DNA from: Glaciimonas immobilis
GTDB lineage: Bacteria > Pseudomonadota > Gammaproteobacteria > Burkholderiales > Burkholderiaceae_D
Length of the DNA: 64,000 nt
Direction of reading: 5' to 3'
NCBI RefSeq assembly: GCF_011947285.1
Contig: NZ_JAAOZT010000012.1
Span: 248,001-312,000 of the forward strand
Below are positions 9,692 through 18,461 of the stretch, in pieces. A program made the translations under genes and the position numbers. Within the stretch, counting starts at the first letter, position 1. The number at the start of each line of letters is the position of its first letter. The notes below the pieces were generated by a model. That model was not told the DNA's origin and made no database searches. It saw only the letters and a program-made list of their open reading frames with translations.

Positions 9692-10099
9692 ATGCGTAGT
9701 TGGGATGAACCAAAAAAACGGAAAGCACGCGTGGAAATTATTCCAATGATCGACGTGATGATGTTTTTGTTGGTATTTTTTGTACTGATAAGTTTGAACG
9801 TGATCCCGGCGCTAGGCCTCAAAACACATTTACCAAGTTCCAACAGTTCACAAGAACTAAAGCCGCAGAATAAGGCTGTAATAACGCTCGGTTTACACGA
9901 TGCGTTACAAGTTGATGGTATCGCTATCCAGATGGGTGAACTGGTCGCGCGCCTGAACAGTAGCAAGAAGTCCGGCGAACAACTGAACGTCATTGTTAAT
10001 AGTGATCGCGGGGTTGAAGTACAACGGTTGGTAGATGTCATGGATATCTTAAAGCAGAACGGCTTTGAATCGATTTCTATCGCCACCCGCAAGCGTTAG
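9692..10099 (+). CDS. exbD: ExbD-type biopolymer transport protein (first TonB system)
   Basis: This 135-residue protein has one N-terminal membrane helix (about 19-40) and a periplasmic domain. The essential aspartate of ExbD/TolR proteins is present as Asp21 in IPMIDVMMFLLVFF. With ExbB it forms the proton-driven motor that energises TonB. A GGAG ribosome binding site sits 8 bases before the ATG. It is the first gene of an operon continuing with tonB, a receptor, exbB and two exported phosphoesterases. Its paralogue at 31914-32324 belongs to the second TonB locus. Confidence 0.93.
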   Translation: MRSWDEPKKRKARVEIIPMIDVMMFLLVFFVLISLNVIPALGLKTHLPSSNSSQELKPQNKAVITLGLHDALQVDGIAIQMGELVARLNSSKKSGEQLNVIVNSDRGVEVQRLVDVMDILKQNGFESISIATRKR

Positions 10100-10105
10100 C
10101 GTGCC

Positions 10106-10861
10106 ATGATGACGATGCCATTTTTGTTCCGTTTTCGAAATGCTGCAGCAAGCCTTCCGGCAATTTTTTTGCTTGTCATTCTGGTGGTTACAGGCCTGCA
10201 AAAGGCGATCAGCATCGCACCGCATCAGGATGATACGCTCGTAAAGATTACCTTGATGGAACCTGCCGCGGTGCTGGTGCCAAATCTTCCATCGCCCCCG
10301 CCCCCCAAGTCGACGCCGCCGATGAAGGCTAGCGTGGTGCAACCTCCCCCGCAGAATCGTCCGATTCTTCAAGCGGCTGCGCCAACTTCAATCGCCGAGG
10401 TGAGCCCGAGCCACGTGCCGGGTAACCCCACCGCGACGCAAGTCGCCGTGCCCGTGCCGACTCCTGTAGCGCCTGCGCTTACGCCGATACCCGCTACCAG
10501 GCCCAGCGTTGATTTCTCTATTGAGAAAAGTTATTACGCCAAACTGAAGGCAGATGTAGAGCGCCAAAAAACTTATCCACATTCGCGGGAGGCCACCATG
10601 GAGCAGCCGCAAGGCAAGGTGGTGGTATGGCTTGAGGTCAATCGTAATGGAGAGGTCACCGGATCGGGAATTGACACGCCAGCGTCAAGCATGCTGTTGA
10701 ACAGGGCTGCAGAAGGCAGTTTAAGACGGCTAAAACAGGTCGAAAAATTTCCATCGGACGCGTTTAAGGGCATAGACCAAAAACGCTTTATCGTCACATT
10801 TCTTTACAGCACTGATACACACAGGGAACCAAATGATTTACAAGGGGAAACGCATGAATAA
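10106..10861 (+). CDS. tonB: TonB-like energy transducer (first TonB system)
   Basis: This 251-residue protein has the TonB layout. There is an N-terminal membrane anchor at about 12-32, then a proline-rich periplasmic spacer (about 55-135, with PSPPPPKSTPP and VPVPTPVAPALTPIP). The C-terminal TonB domain is at about 150-240 (YAKLKADVERQKTYP...GKVVVWLEVNRNGEV). The TonB-C domain contacts the TonB box of the outer-membrane receptor encoded next. The gene begins 6 bases after exbD. Its 3' end overlaps the start of the receptor gene, consistent with a coupled operon. Several ATGs cluster at 10106-10117; the first is used here. Confidence 0.88.
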   Translation: MMTMPFLFRFRNAAASLPAIFLLVILVVTGLQKAISIAPHQDDTLVKITLMEPAAVLVPNLPSPPPPKSTPPMKASVVQPPPQNRPILQAAAPTSIAEVSPSHVPGNPTATQVAVPVPTPVAPALTPIPATRPSVDFSIEKSYYAKLKADVERQKTYPHSREATMEQPQGKVVVWLEVNRNGEVTGSGIDTPASSMLLNRAAEGSLRRLKQVEKFPSDAFKGIDQKRFIVTFLYSTDTHREPNDLQGETHE

Positions 10862-13169
10862 CAAGGGGCTAAGCGAGAGCAACGGCAAACATAGTAGTCC
10901 TAAAAAACTGCAATATCGCCCTTTATACCTAGCTATGATCGTCGCCGGGCTGGCGGGTTGCACGACCATGGCATTTGCTGCTGATGGCGTAAATCTGGGT
11001 AATATCGATGTCCAAAGCGATGTGCGCAGCGGTGGCCTGATGGTGGATGAAGAAGCGCCTAAGTCGCGTTCGACCATCACTGGTGAAGCTTTAAAACAGA
11101 GGCCCGCAACAAATAATGCGGTACAACTGCTTTCCTCGGTGCCCGGCGTGCATGTAACCTCTAGCGACGCCGCCGGTTTGGCCGACGCCAACTTCACCAT
11201 GCGCGGCTTTAACTCGGATCAGATAGGTTTTACCGTCGATGGTGCGCCAGTTAACGACTCAGGCAACTTCGCTATTTATCCAACCGAGCTGGGCGACATA
11301 GAAAACTTGCAGCAAATTTTTGTTACGCAGGGTTCGACTGATACCGATGCACCGCATATCGGCGCCAGCGGCGGCAATATCGGTTTAGTGACGATGCTGC
11401 CGACCAGGGAATTTGGCGCGTATATTGAGCAGATAGTGGGCAACAACCGACTGAATAAAGAATTTGTCCGTATTAATACCGGTGAGCACGATGTGGGCAT
11501 TGGGAAAATGCGCACCTGGTTTTCAGCGTCGCATACTGGCGAAAATAAATGGCGTGAACCTGGCAGCTTACGCACAAATCGCTTTGAGATGAAATCGGTA
11601 CTGGATATCAATCCGGATAACAGCCTGGATTTCACCTTTAAGTACAACCATCAGGACAATGATCAGTTCAGTAGCTTGACCAAGGCGCAGTATCAGGCCG
11701 GTAATGCCCTTTACACCAATTCACTGCTGGGTAGCAATGGCAAGGTCAATACCAATTACTACCAGTTTCATCAAAATCCTTTCGAGAACTATCTTGCCGT
11801 CCTCAATGGGAAATTTAAACTAGCCGATAATCTGCAACTGATCATTAATCCGTATTTTTGGTATGGCAATGGTGGCGGCTCTAGTGGACAGATCGGCTTC
11901 CCTGCGGGCGCACTAACCACCCAAACTTTACCAAGCGGTTCGCGCACTGACGCTTTTTATAAGATTTCCAATACTGTCACTTATCGTCCTGGCATAACGA
12001 CCATCCTTAAAACCAGTCTGGGTGCAAATGACCTGAGCCTGGGTTACTGGATGGAGCGGTCGCGCCAAATGCAGACTGGTCCCTTCATTCCTATCGATCA
12101 AAGCGGTAGCCCCTCTGATTCCTGGGGACAATCGAACGGGCTGATGGACAAGAACGGCAACATCGTTCAAGCCAGTGGCCGCAATCGCTACACTACGACA
12201 ATTTCACAGAAGCTTTTCTTGCAAGACTCGGTCATTTTCAACGACCAGTTCAGCGTCTTAGCCGGCGTTGCCTACGATCACGTCCGCCGCAGCGGAGATG
12301 ATTACGGTACCTTGGCAAATACCAAAGGTCAGGATGTCAAAGCCAGCAAAGACTATCAGGAGTTTTTGCCGAGTATTGGGCTGAAGTACCAGATGGACCA
12401 ACGTAATAGTACGTTTTATAACCTGACCCACACGTTCCGCGCGCCGCAAAATTATACGTTGTACGATTTCACCGTACTGCCTAACGGTAACGTCACGCGC
12501 AAGGCCGATCAAATGCCGGAGACGTCATGGTCGCAAGAACTTGGCTGGCGTTATACAGCAGAACGGGCAGCTTTTGGCGCGACTCTGTTCTACATCAGTT
12601 TCAGCAATCGCATGGCACAGGTGGTTGATACCGACGGTACCAGCTTTAACTTCAACGTCGGTAACGTCGTGAATAAAGGCTTTGAACTCGAAGCCAGCTA
12701 CGCATTGAGCAAGACTCTTAATGTGCACAGTGCATATAGTTTTACCAGCGCGATTCAACAGGATAACTTCGTTACCAACGGCGTCTCGCTGCCGACACAA
12801 GGTAAGCAGTTCACCAATACGCCACGGCAGATGTTGAGTGCCAGCCTGGGCTATGACGACAAGCGGTTCTTTTCAACTTTGACTGGTAAATACACCAGCA
12901 GTGTCTATGGCGACATGACGAACAACGAGAGGATCGGTGGCTTTACGTTGTTTGATGTGAGCGCTGGTTACCGCTTTGAAAAAATCGGATTCATGAAGGG
13001 CGCAACGATCACGCTGTCCGGTTTGAATTTATTTAACAAACAGTATCTTGCCGCAGTCAATAGCGTCGCCACCAATGCGATAGCCTACGGCAAAGTTGCC
13101 GCGGGTGTGCCTAATTACGTTGTCGGTGGCGCACGCGCCGCAACGATAACATTGGCGGGTTCGTTCTAA
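10854..13169 (+). CDS. TonB-dependent outer-membrane receptor (first TonB system)
   Basis: This 771-residue receptor has a signal sequence ending near AFA-ADG (about residue 42). A plug domain follows (TITGEALKQRPATNNAVQLLSSVPGV, then FTMRGFNSDQIGFTVDGAPV), and then a 22-strand-type barrel ending in a terminal Phe (ATITLAGSF). The ATG at 10854 is preferred over 10833 because AAGGGGAAACGC lies just before it. The receptor lies between tonB and exbB, so it has a dedicated motor. The two exported phosphoesterases encoded downstream suggest a nucleotide- or phosphate-derived ligand, but I cannot read the substrate from the sequence. Confidence 0.9.
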   Translation: MNNKGLSESNGKHSSPKKLQYRPLYLAMIVAGLAGCTTMAFAADGVNLGNIDVQSDVRSGGLMVDEEAPKSRSTITGEALKQRPATNNAVQLLSSVPGVHVTSSDAAGLADANFTMRGFNSDQIGFTVDGAPVNDSGNFAIYPTELGDIENLQQIFVTQGSTDTDAPHIGASGGNIGLVTMLPTREFGAYIEQIVGNNRLNKEFVRINTGEHDVGIGKMRTWFSASHTGENKWREPGSLRTNRFEMKSVLDINPDNSLDFTFKYNHQDNDQFSSLTKAQYQAGNALYTNSLLGSNGKVNTNYYQFHQNPFENYLAVLNGKFKLADNLQLIINPYFWYGNGGGSSGQIGFPAGALTTQTLPSGSRTDAFYKISNTVTYRPGITTILKTSLGANDLSLGYWMERSRQMQTGPFIPIDQSGSPSDSWGQSNGLMDKNGNIVQASGRNRYTTTISQKLFLQDSVIFNDQFSVLAGVAYDHVRRSGDDYGTLANTKGQDVKASKDYQEFLPSIGLKYQMDQRNSTFYNLTHTFRAPQNYTLYDFTVLPNGNVTRKADQMPETSWSQELGWRYTAERAAFGATLFYISFSNRMAQVVDTDGTSFNFNVGNVVNKGFELEASYALSKTLNVHSAYSFTSAIQQDNFVTNGVSLPTQGKQFTNTPRQMLSASLGYDDKRFFSTLTGKYTSSVYGDMTNNERIGGFTLFDVSAGYRFEKIGFMKGATITLSGLNLFNKQYLAAVNSVATNAIAYGKVAAGVPNYVVGGARAATITLAGSF

Positions 13170-13325
13170 ACAGGAGCCATAGTAAATCGTCCTTGCCGCT
13201 ATACGCCTTTGGGCAGCAAGGACGATCCGACCAAACACACAACTGTCTTCATCTGCAAGTTTTATCAAGCTTTCGCTTTTACTCCCTTGTATAACCTCAC
13301 TTCATTTATGTAAAAAGGTTCACGC

Positions 13326-13976
13326 ATGAACATGCAATTATTTCACCAGCTGGCGTTCTATGTGATGTACGCGTGCGCTGCCTTGGCAATCTTCGTGATT
13401 ATCGAGCGCGGATTGTTTTTCAATTACACGCTGCGTCAGGCAATTGGATTAGAAAAAGCGATGACGCATGCGGTACAGCATGTACAAGAATTGCCACCGG
13501 AACTGACCGCGCAGCCTAGTTTACCGCTCACGTTAGTGTCCGATATTTTGGCCGAAAAACATCAATTAACTACCGAAAAAGACCTCGAAGATTTTAGTGA
13601 GTCGGTATACATTGCCAACCGCGGTGCAATCCAGCACCGGCTATGGATTCTCGATACGATCGTCACCGCCGCGCCTCTGCTGGGCCTGCTTGGTACGATC
13701 TTAGGTATCATCGATACCTTTAAAGCGCTGGCCGTGTCCGGCGTGTCAGATCCAGGTCAGGTGTCACAAGGGATCGGTACGGCGCTCTACGCCACAGCGC
13801 TGGGTATCGGCATCGCCGTAGTGGGGATGTTTTTCTTCAATATGTTTCAGGAGCGTATCGAACGTATTAACGATCATTTGAAAGTGTTGATGCTACGCGC
13901 CTGTGTCGGCGGCATCACCGACAAACGTACCCAGATACAGGCTGCGGTGGAGTCCAACAAATTGCATATCGCTTGA
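13326..13976 (+). CDS. exbB: ExbB-type proton channel protein (first TonB system)
   Basis: This 216-residue MotA/TolQ/ExbB-family protein has three membrane segments: about 9-27, about 115-137 and about 155-175. The conserved core LLGLLGTILGIIDTFKAL matches ExbB/TolQ. With ExbD it forms the proton-conducting motor. A weak AAAGG site precedes the ATG. The TGA stop overlaps the next start by one base (TGATG), so the 5'-nucleotidase gene is translationally coupled to it. Separation of exbB from exbD by tonB and a receptor is unusual. Confidence 0.92.
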   Translation: MNMQLFHQLAFYVMYACAALAIFVIIERGLFFNYTLRQAIGLEKAMTHAVQHVQELPPELTAQPSLPLTLVSDILAEKHQLTTEKDLEDFSESVYIANRGAIQHRLWILDTIVTAAPLLGLLGTILGIIDTFKALAVSGVSDPGQVSQGIGTALYATALGIGIAVVGMFFFNMFQERIERINDHLKVLMLRACVGGITDKRTQIQAAVESNKLHIA

Positions 13977-15694
13977 TGAAAGATTTAAATACTATGCGTA
14001 AAAAACCTTTGCCTTGGAAAGTAATTTTTTGTGGCACTGTTTTAATTGCAATCACAGCCTGTAGCGCGTTGCAAAACGCTTCGTCGGGAGCGCCGATTGA
14101 AGTCAATCTGGTCGCTATAAACGATTTACATGGTCATCTTGAATCAGAAACGAAAAGCTTTATCGGTGTTGGCGAACCGGCTGCACGTAAGATAAAAGTT
14201 GGCGGCATCGATACCATCGGCGGTGCCCTGAATGCCTGGCGTGCCGAAGATCGACAATTATTATTCGTGGGTGCTGGCGATATGATTGGCGCCACTCCGG
14301 CACTATCGTCACTATGGGCCGATGAGCCGACTATCTTGGCGCTCAACCAGCTAAAACTACGCGTAAGCTCAGTTGGAAATCACGAATTTGATCAAGGAAG
14401 CGCAGAGTTAATGCGCTATCAACATGGCGGTTGTAAATCAACCCGTCCAGACAAAGCTTGTCGTTTTGAGAGTAATTTTCCAGGCGCACACTTTCCCTAT
14501 CTTGCCGCTAACGTTATCGACAACACCAGCAACCAACCCATACTGGCGGCGTATCACATCGAACAGGCACATGGCATCAAGATCGCTTTCATCGGCGCGG
14601 TTCTGCAAGGTACCGCAGGGATTGTATCCGGTAGCGGTATCGCTAACGTGCATTTTACGGATGAAGCGAATGCTATCAATCGGTGGGTGCCTGAGATTAA
14701 AGCGCAAGGTGTCAGCGCTATCGTAGTCTTGATTCATCAGGGTGGCGAGACGGAGGAGCCATTCGACCAGACCGGTTGTTCGCAGTTGCGCGGTCCGATA
14801 GTCGAGATCGTCAAACATCTGGACCCGGCAATCAAACTGATCATCAGTGCGCATACCCACCATGGCTACACTTGCCAGGTCGATGGACGCACCGTGACAC
14901 AGGGAGAATCCTACGGTCACATGTTGACCCGCATTACATTAACAATCGATCCCAAAATTTCTGATGTATCAAAAAAAATTACTGCTATCACTGCGCACAA
15001 CGTCTTGATGGAAACTAATAAATACGTGCCGGACCCTGCTCTTTCCCTATTTCTACAAAAACTAAAGGCACGCAGCGAAGCGGTATTGGCAAAACCGATT
15101 GCCCACCTTGCGTTGCCACGTATCGAACGCGCGATGAACGATGCTGGAGAGTCGCCATTGGGTGATGTGATCGCCGATTCACAACTGGCGGCGACCCGCG
15201 AATTTGGCGCAAAAATCGCAATGCTTAACCAAAGCAGCATCCGCGAGGATTTGGAAAGCGGTGCCAATGGCAGTAACTATGCGCAGCTTGCGATCACTAT
15301 GCCATTTGGTAACACGCTGATCGTGGAATCGCTCAGCGGCGCTCAGCTAATAGCCTTGCTTGAGCAACAAGGCTGGGGTCACAATATGCTGCAAATTTCG
15401 GATGGTCTGCAGTATCGCTGGGACCTGAAACGACCCGTCGGACACCGTGTACTACCAGGCAGCGTGACGCTCAATGGGATTGCTATAGACACGCATCAGC
15501 AATACCGGGTCAGCCTCAATAGCTTCATTGCCCAGGGCGGCGACGGGTTTAGTGTGCTAACCCAAGGCACCGAACGTCTGGATACCGGCATCAATGATCT
15601 GGATGCGCTCAGCAGGTATTTGATTGCACGCGAACGCGATGGACATCCGGCAGGACTGCCACAAGCAGCCAAGCGGATTGTGCGCGTGCACTGA
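13976..15694 (+). CDS. Exported lipoprotein 5'-nucleotidase / metallophosphatase
   Basis: This bifunctional-type metallophosphatase/5'-nucleotidase (572 residues) should release phosphate and nucleosides from nucleotides outside the cytoplasm. The metallophosphatase motifs are all visible: NDLHGHLE, GAGDMIGATP, SVGNHEFDQG and SAHTHHGYT. The C-terminal nucleotide-binding domain has GESPLGDVIADSQL, LNQSSIREDL and SLNSFIAQGGDGFSVL. The N-terminus is a lipoprotein signal (IAITAC, lipid-modified Cys near residue 29), so the enzyme is membrane-anchored on the exported side. The start overlaps the exbB stop; an ATG six codons later would also fit. Its own stop overlaps the start of the PLD-like gene, again TGATG. 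Confidence 0.88.
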   Translation: MKDLNTMRKKPLPWKVIFCGTVLIAITACSALQNASSGAPIEVNLVAINDLHGHLESETKSFIGVGEPAARKIKVGGIDTIGGALNAWRAEDRQLLFVGAGDMIGATPALSSLWADEPTILALNQLKLRVSSVGNHEFDQGSAELMRYQHGGCKSTRPDKACRFESNFPGAHFPYLAANVIDNTSNQPILAAYHIEQAHGIKIAFIGAVLQGTAGIVSGSGIANVHFTDEANAINRWVPEIKAQGVSAIVVLIHQGGETEEPFDQTGCSQLRGPIVEIVKHLDPAIKLIISAHTHHGYTCQVDGRTVTQGESYGHMLTRITLTIDPKISDVSKKITAITAHNVLMETNKYVPDPALSLFLQKLKARSEAVLAKPIAHLALPRIERAMNDAGESPLGDVIADSQLAATREFGAKIAMLNQSSIREDLESGANGSNYAQLAITMPFGNTLIVESLSGAQLIALLEQQGWGHNMLQISDGLQYRWDLKRPVGHRVLPGSVTLNGIAIDTHQQYRVSLNSFIAQGGDGFSVLTQGTERLDTGINDLDALSRYLIARERDGHPAGLPQAAKRIVRVH

Positions 15695-16941
15695 TGCTTT
15701 CCAATAAACTCGAGAAATCCAGCATGTTTAAGATGATCCTTACGCTCCAAATCTTGCTGGGATGCGCCGTGCAGGCACATGCTGAATTCGGCATTCCCGG
15801 CTATGAACTGGTGCATACGGTACCGCTCGAAACCACACTGACTACCCCTGATTTACGTGAACCGCTACAAGTCTGGCGTGAGATGTTTGATGCAGCCCGG
15901 GAGGAGATTGACCTGGGTCAGTTTTATGTTGCAGGTAAATCTGGCGAGGCGTTTGATCAAGTCATCGAACGGCTGGATGCTGCCGGTCGGCGCGGGGTAA
16001 AAATTCGGTTTTTAATGGAGGAAAAGGGGAAATTTGCGTCAGATATCGCAACGATAGAACAACTCCAACGCATCCCTAACCTGACATTTCGGTATCTTAA
16101 CTATTCCAAACTGACTGGCAACGGCATCATCCATGCCAAATATATGTTGGTCGATGGCACCGCTGCATACGTCGGAAGTCAAAACTTTGACTGGCGCGCT
16201 TTTGCGCACATTCATGAAACAGGATTACGGATCACCGACAGCGTCGTCGTCAAGCAATTACAACAAATTTTTGAATTTGACTGGCATGCGCAAGCGCTGA
16301 TTGCGCAAGGCCTGCCCGTATTGCCCAGCAATCAGGCCCTGGTACTCGCAAACGAGGACCAGGCAGCTTATCTGGTCGCCAGTCCCAATGCCTTCAACCC
16401 GGCCGGCGTGGGAGACTCAGAAACAGAATTACCTAAACTACTGGCAGCGGCGACATCCGAAGTAAAAGTCCAGCTGCTCGATTATGCACCGCTTAGTTAT
16501 GGCCCTAATCATACACATTCTTACTACGCGGTGATAGATAACGCGATACGCGCTGCACTAGCGCGCGGAGTCAAGATTCAGTTGATGGTTTCTCACTGGA
16601 ATACCGGTAAACCGGCGATAGATTATTTGAAAAGTCTGGCCTTGCTGCCCGGCATGGAAATAAAAATCGTGACGTTACCGCAAGCCAGCACCGGATTTAT
16701 TCCATTTGCCCGCGTCATTCATAGCAAGATAATGTCGATCGATGGACAGGTCGCCTGGATCGGCACAAGTAACTGGAGCGGCGGCTACATGGATAAGTCA
16801 CGCAACCTTGAAATCATTTTACGAAATAAAAAAATGGCAAAAAGGATTGCCGATTTGCATCAGCAAACGTGGGACTCGATTTACGCCCAGCCGATTGATG
16901 TAATGAAGAATTATCCGCCGCCAAAAAAAGGAACAAATTAA
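15694..16941 (+). CDS. Exported PLD3/PLD4-like phospholipase D-superfamily protein
   Basis: This 415-residue protein has a signal peptide (cut near AVQAHA-EFG) and two HKD motifs: HAKYMLVDGTAAYVGSQNFD at about 147-166 and HSKIMSIDGQVAWIGTSNWSG at about 347-367. Text such as the first-motif DWRA, the second-motif GTSNWSGGY and the inter-motif ARGVKIQLMVSHW resembles animal PLD3/PLD4 and vaccinia K4. Those proteins act as 5' exonucleases on single-stranded nucleic acid. A phospholipase role is the alternative. The start codon overlaps the 5'-nucleotidase stop; the ATG at 15724 would give a shorter signal peptide. It is the last gene of the TonB operon, which suggests it feeds the 5'-nucleotidase and receptor. 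Confidence 0.82.
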   Translation: MLSNKLEKSSMFKMILTLQILLGCAVQAHAEFGIPGYELVHTVPLETTLTTPDLREPLQVWREMFDAAREEIDLGQFYVAGKSGEAFDQVIERLDAAGRRGVKIRFLMEEKGKFASDIATIEQLQRIPNLTFRYLNYSKLTGNGIIHAKYMLVDGTAAYVGSQNFDWRAFAHIHETGLRITDSVVVKQLQQIFEFDWHAQALIAQGLPVLPSNQALVLANEDQAAYLVASPNAFNPAGVGDSETELPKLLAAATSEVKVQLLDYAPLSYGPNHTHSYYAVIDNAIRAALARGVKIQLMVSHWNTGKPAIDYLKSLALLPGMEIKIVTLPQASTGFIPFARVIHSKIMSIDGQVAWIGTSNWSGGYMDKSRNLEIILRNKKMAKRIADLHQQTWDSIYAQPIDVMKNYPPPKKGTN

Positions 16942-17068
16942 GCCTGTTCAACACCTGTGGCGCCGTTTTCAACACCGTCTGAGAAGGATCACTGCTGGCT
17001 TATTTCAAGTACGACCGGCATGAAAGGTTAAGGCTTTATATTATCGGCATTGGCTTTGTTGCTGCACT

Positions 17069-18307
17069 TCAACCAGCAAGTGTCGGATGACTGTTCTGCC
17101 ACGCAACAAAGGTTTGCCATTGCTGCTGCGTTGTATGCGTCATTTCTACCGACGCATCCAGCATCTCTTCCATCCAGTCATCCCCTTGTGCGAAGGCGAT
17201 CAGCGCATCTGCATTAGCTGCGCCTGATCGCCCGGATGCGCGAAGTTGATCCCATGCCAGATTGCGGCCCATCGTGGATACGACCTCCTTCAGGCGGTCG
17301 AGCTTTTTGCCCCAGTCGCCGATCGCCACCCGATCTTCTGAGGGTTGTAAGCCTTTAAGGATGCACGACAATCCAGCCAGTTTTACCGGCTGTAAAAATG
17401 CGTGATCAACCGCTTGCATCCGTTTTTGAATCGCCACTACACGGCTCGCTTCATCCGCCCAAACCGGCTGTTTGATCCCTAGACGGACGAGATGAGGTGC
17501 CAGCGCGGACGGCTTGGCCTCTTTAATGTCGAGCAGATAGTTGCCGTCCGGAGAGCCCTTTCCATTGACCAGCACGACAAAACGTTCCACCCCAAGGCTA
17601 CCGGTACCCGCAATACGGCGTGCCACATCGAGTACCTGAAAAAAATTCGGGTTCTGTTGGGTGGAGGCATAACGATCCATAAACTTGATGACCGTCTTTT
17701 TTTGGGTATCAGAGGCAGGCAGCGCCTTTACGCCGTCTATTTTCAAGCTACGTCGCTGGCCCTTGGAAATTGTCCTCTTATTCAAGAACGCAGCACGCTC
17801 ACGACCCTGCAAGGCGGTTAACAGCGTATTGACAAGCCCACTGGAGGTTTCCCGTTCGACCCAGAGCGGCTTGCCGGTAATGAGGGCACTACGGTAAGCA
17901 TCCAGACAGCACTGGCTAACCGCCAACGCTTCGGCACGGGTCGCACGCAGCGCATCAGCCCCGCACTGGATGCTGGTCAGCAGTCTTACCATATCCCACG
18001 TAGCGGGAGCCAAAGCTGCCTCGTCGTAGTCATTGATATCGAAATAAACCAGCCGGTTGTCGCCCTTGTAGCTGCCGAAGTTCTCAAAGTGCAAATCGCC
18101 GCAACTCCATGCCAGAGGCGCGTCCCGAAATTGTGGCGTATCCGGCAATGCATCGTAGAACAAATGGCAAGTACCGCGCAGGAAGATGAACGCGTTCTGG
18201 GCCATCTTGGTGTACTTCATCGCTAGTCGCTCCGGCTCACGGCCTGCATTGTTGCGCTGGATGGCGTCAATAATGATGGAAGAAGACTTGGCATTCTGCT
18301 TGGGCAT
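17069..18307 (-). CDS. DUF2252 family protein, kinase-like fold
   Basis: This 412-residue protein matches DUF2252: MKYTKMAQNAFIFLRGTCHLFY near the start, then CGDLHFENFG and YFDINDYDEAALAPATWDMVRL. The last two motifs resemble the catalytic and metal-binding loops of aminoglycoside phosphotransferase-type kinases (HGDLHxxN and D-x-D). A phosphotransfer activity is possible but has not been shown for the family to my knowledge. The start is uncertain: the ATG at 18307 lacks a clear ribosome binding site, and a TTG lies at 18322. The gene stands alone, convergent with the TonB/nucleotidase operon. Confidence 0.75.
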   Translation of the reverse strand: MPKQNAKSSSIIIDAIQRNNAGREPERLAMKYTKMAQNAFIFLRGTCHLFYDALPDTPQFRDAPLAWSCGDLHFENFGSYKGDNRLVYFDINDYDEAALAPATWDMVRLLTSIQCGADALRATRAEALAVSQCCLDAYRSALITGKPLWVERETSSGLVNTLLTALQGRERAAFLNKRTISKGQRRSLKIDGVKALPASDTQKKTVIKFMDRYASTQQNPNFFQVLDVARRIAGTGSLGVERFVVLVNGKGSPDGNYLLDIKEAKPSALAPHLVRLGIKQPVWADEASRVVAIQKRMQAVDHAFLQPVKLAGLSCILKGLQPSEDRVAIGDWGKKLDRLKEVVSTMGRNLAWDQLRASGRSGAANADALIAFAQGDDWMEEMLDASVEMTHTTQQQWQTFVAWQNSHPTLAG

Positions 18308-18461
18308 TGGGCATCCGATCAATGGCTGGGAACAGCCATCGTATCGAAATTACGGTTGTTTTGCTAGTTCGCACTGAGCGGAGGGGGTTGAACTGACTGC
18401 CTGGATCAAAACACCATCGAAGCCGGGCTGCCACGATTTAGAGCAGACACCGACACATAAT

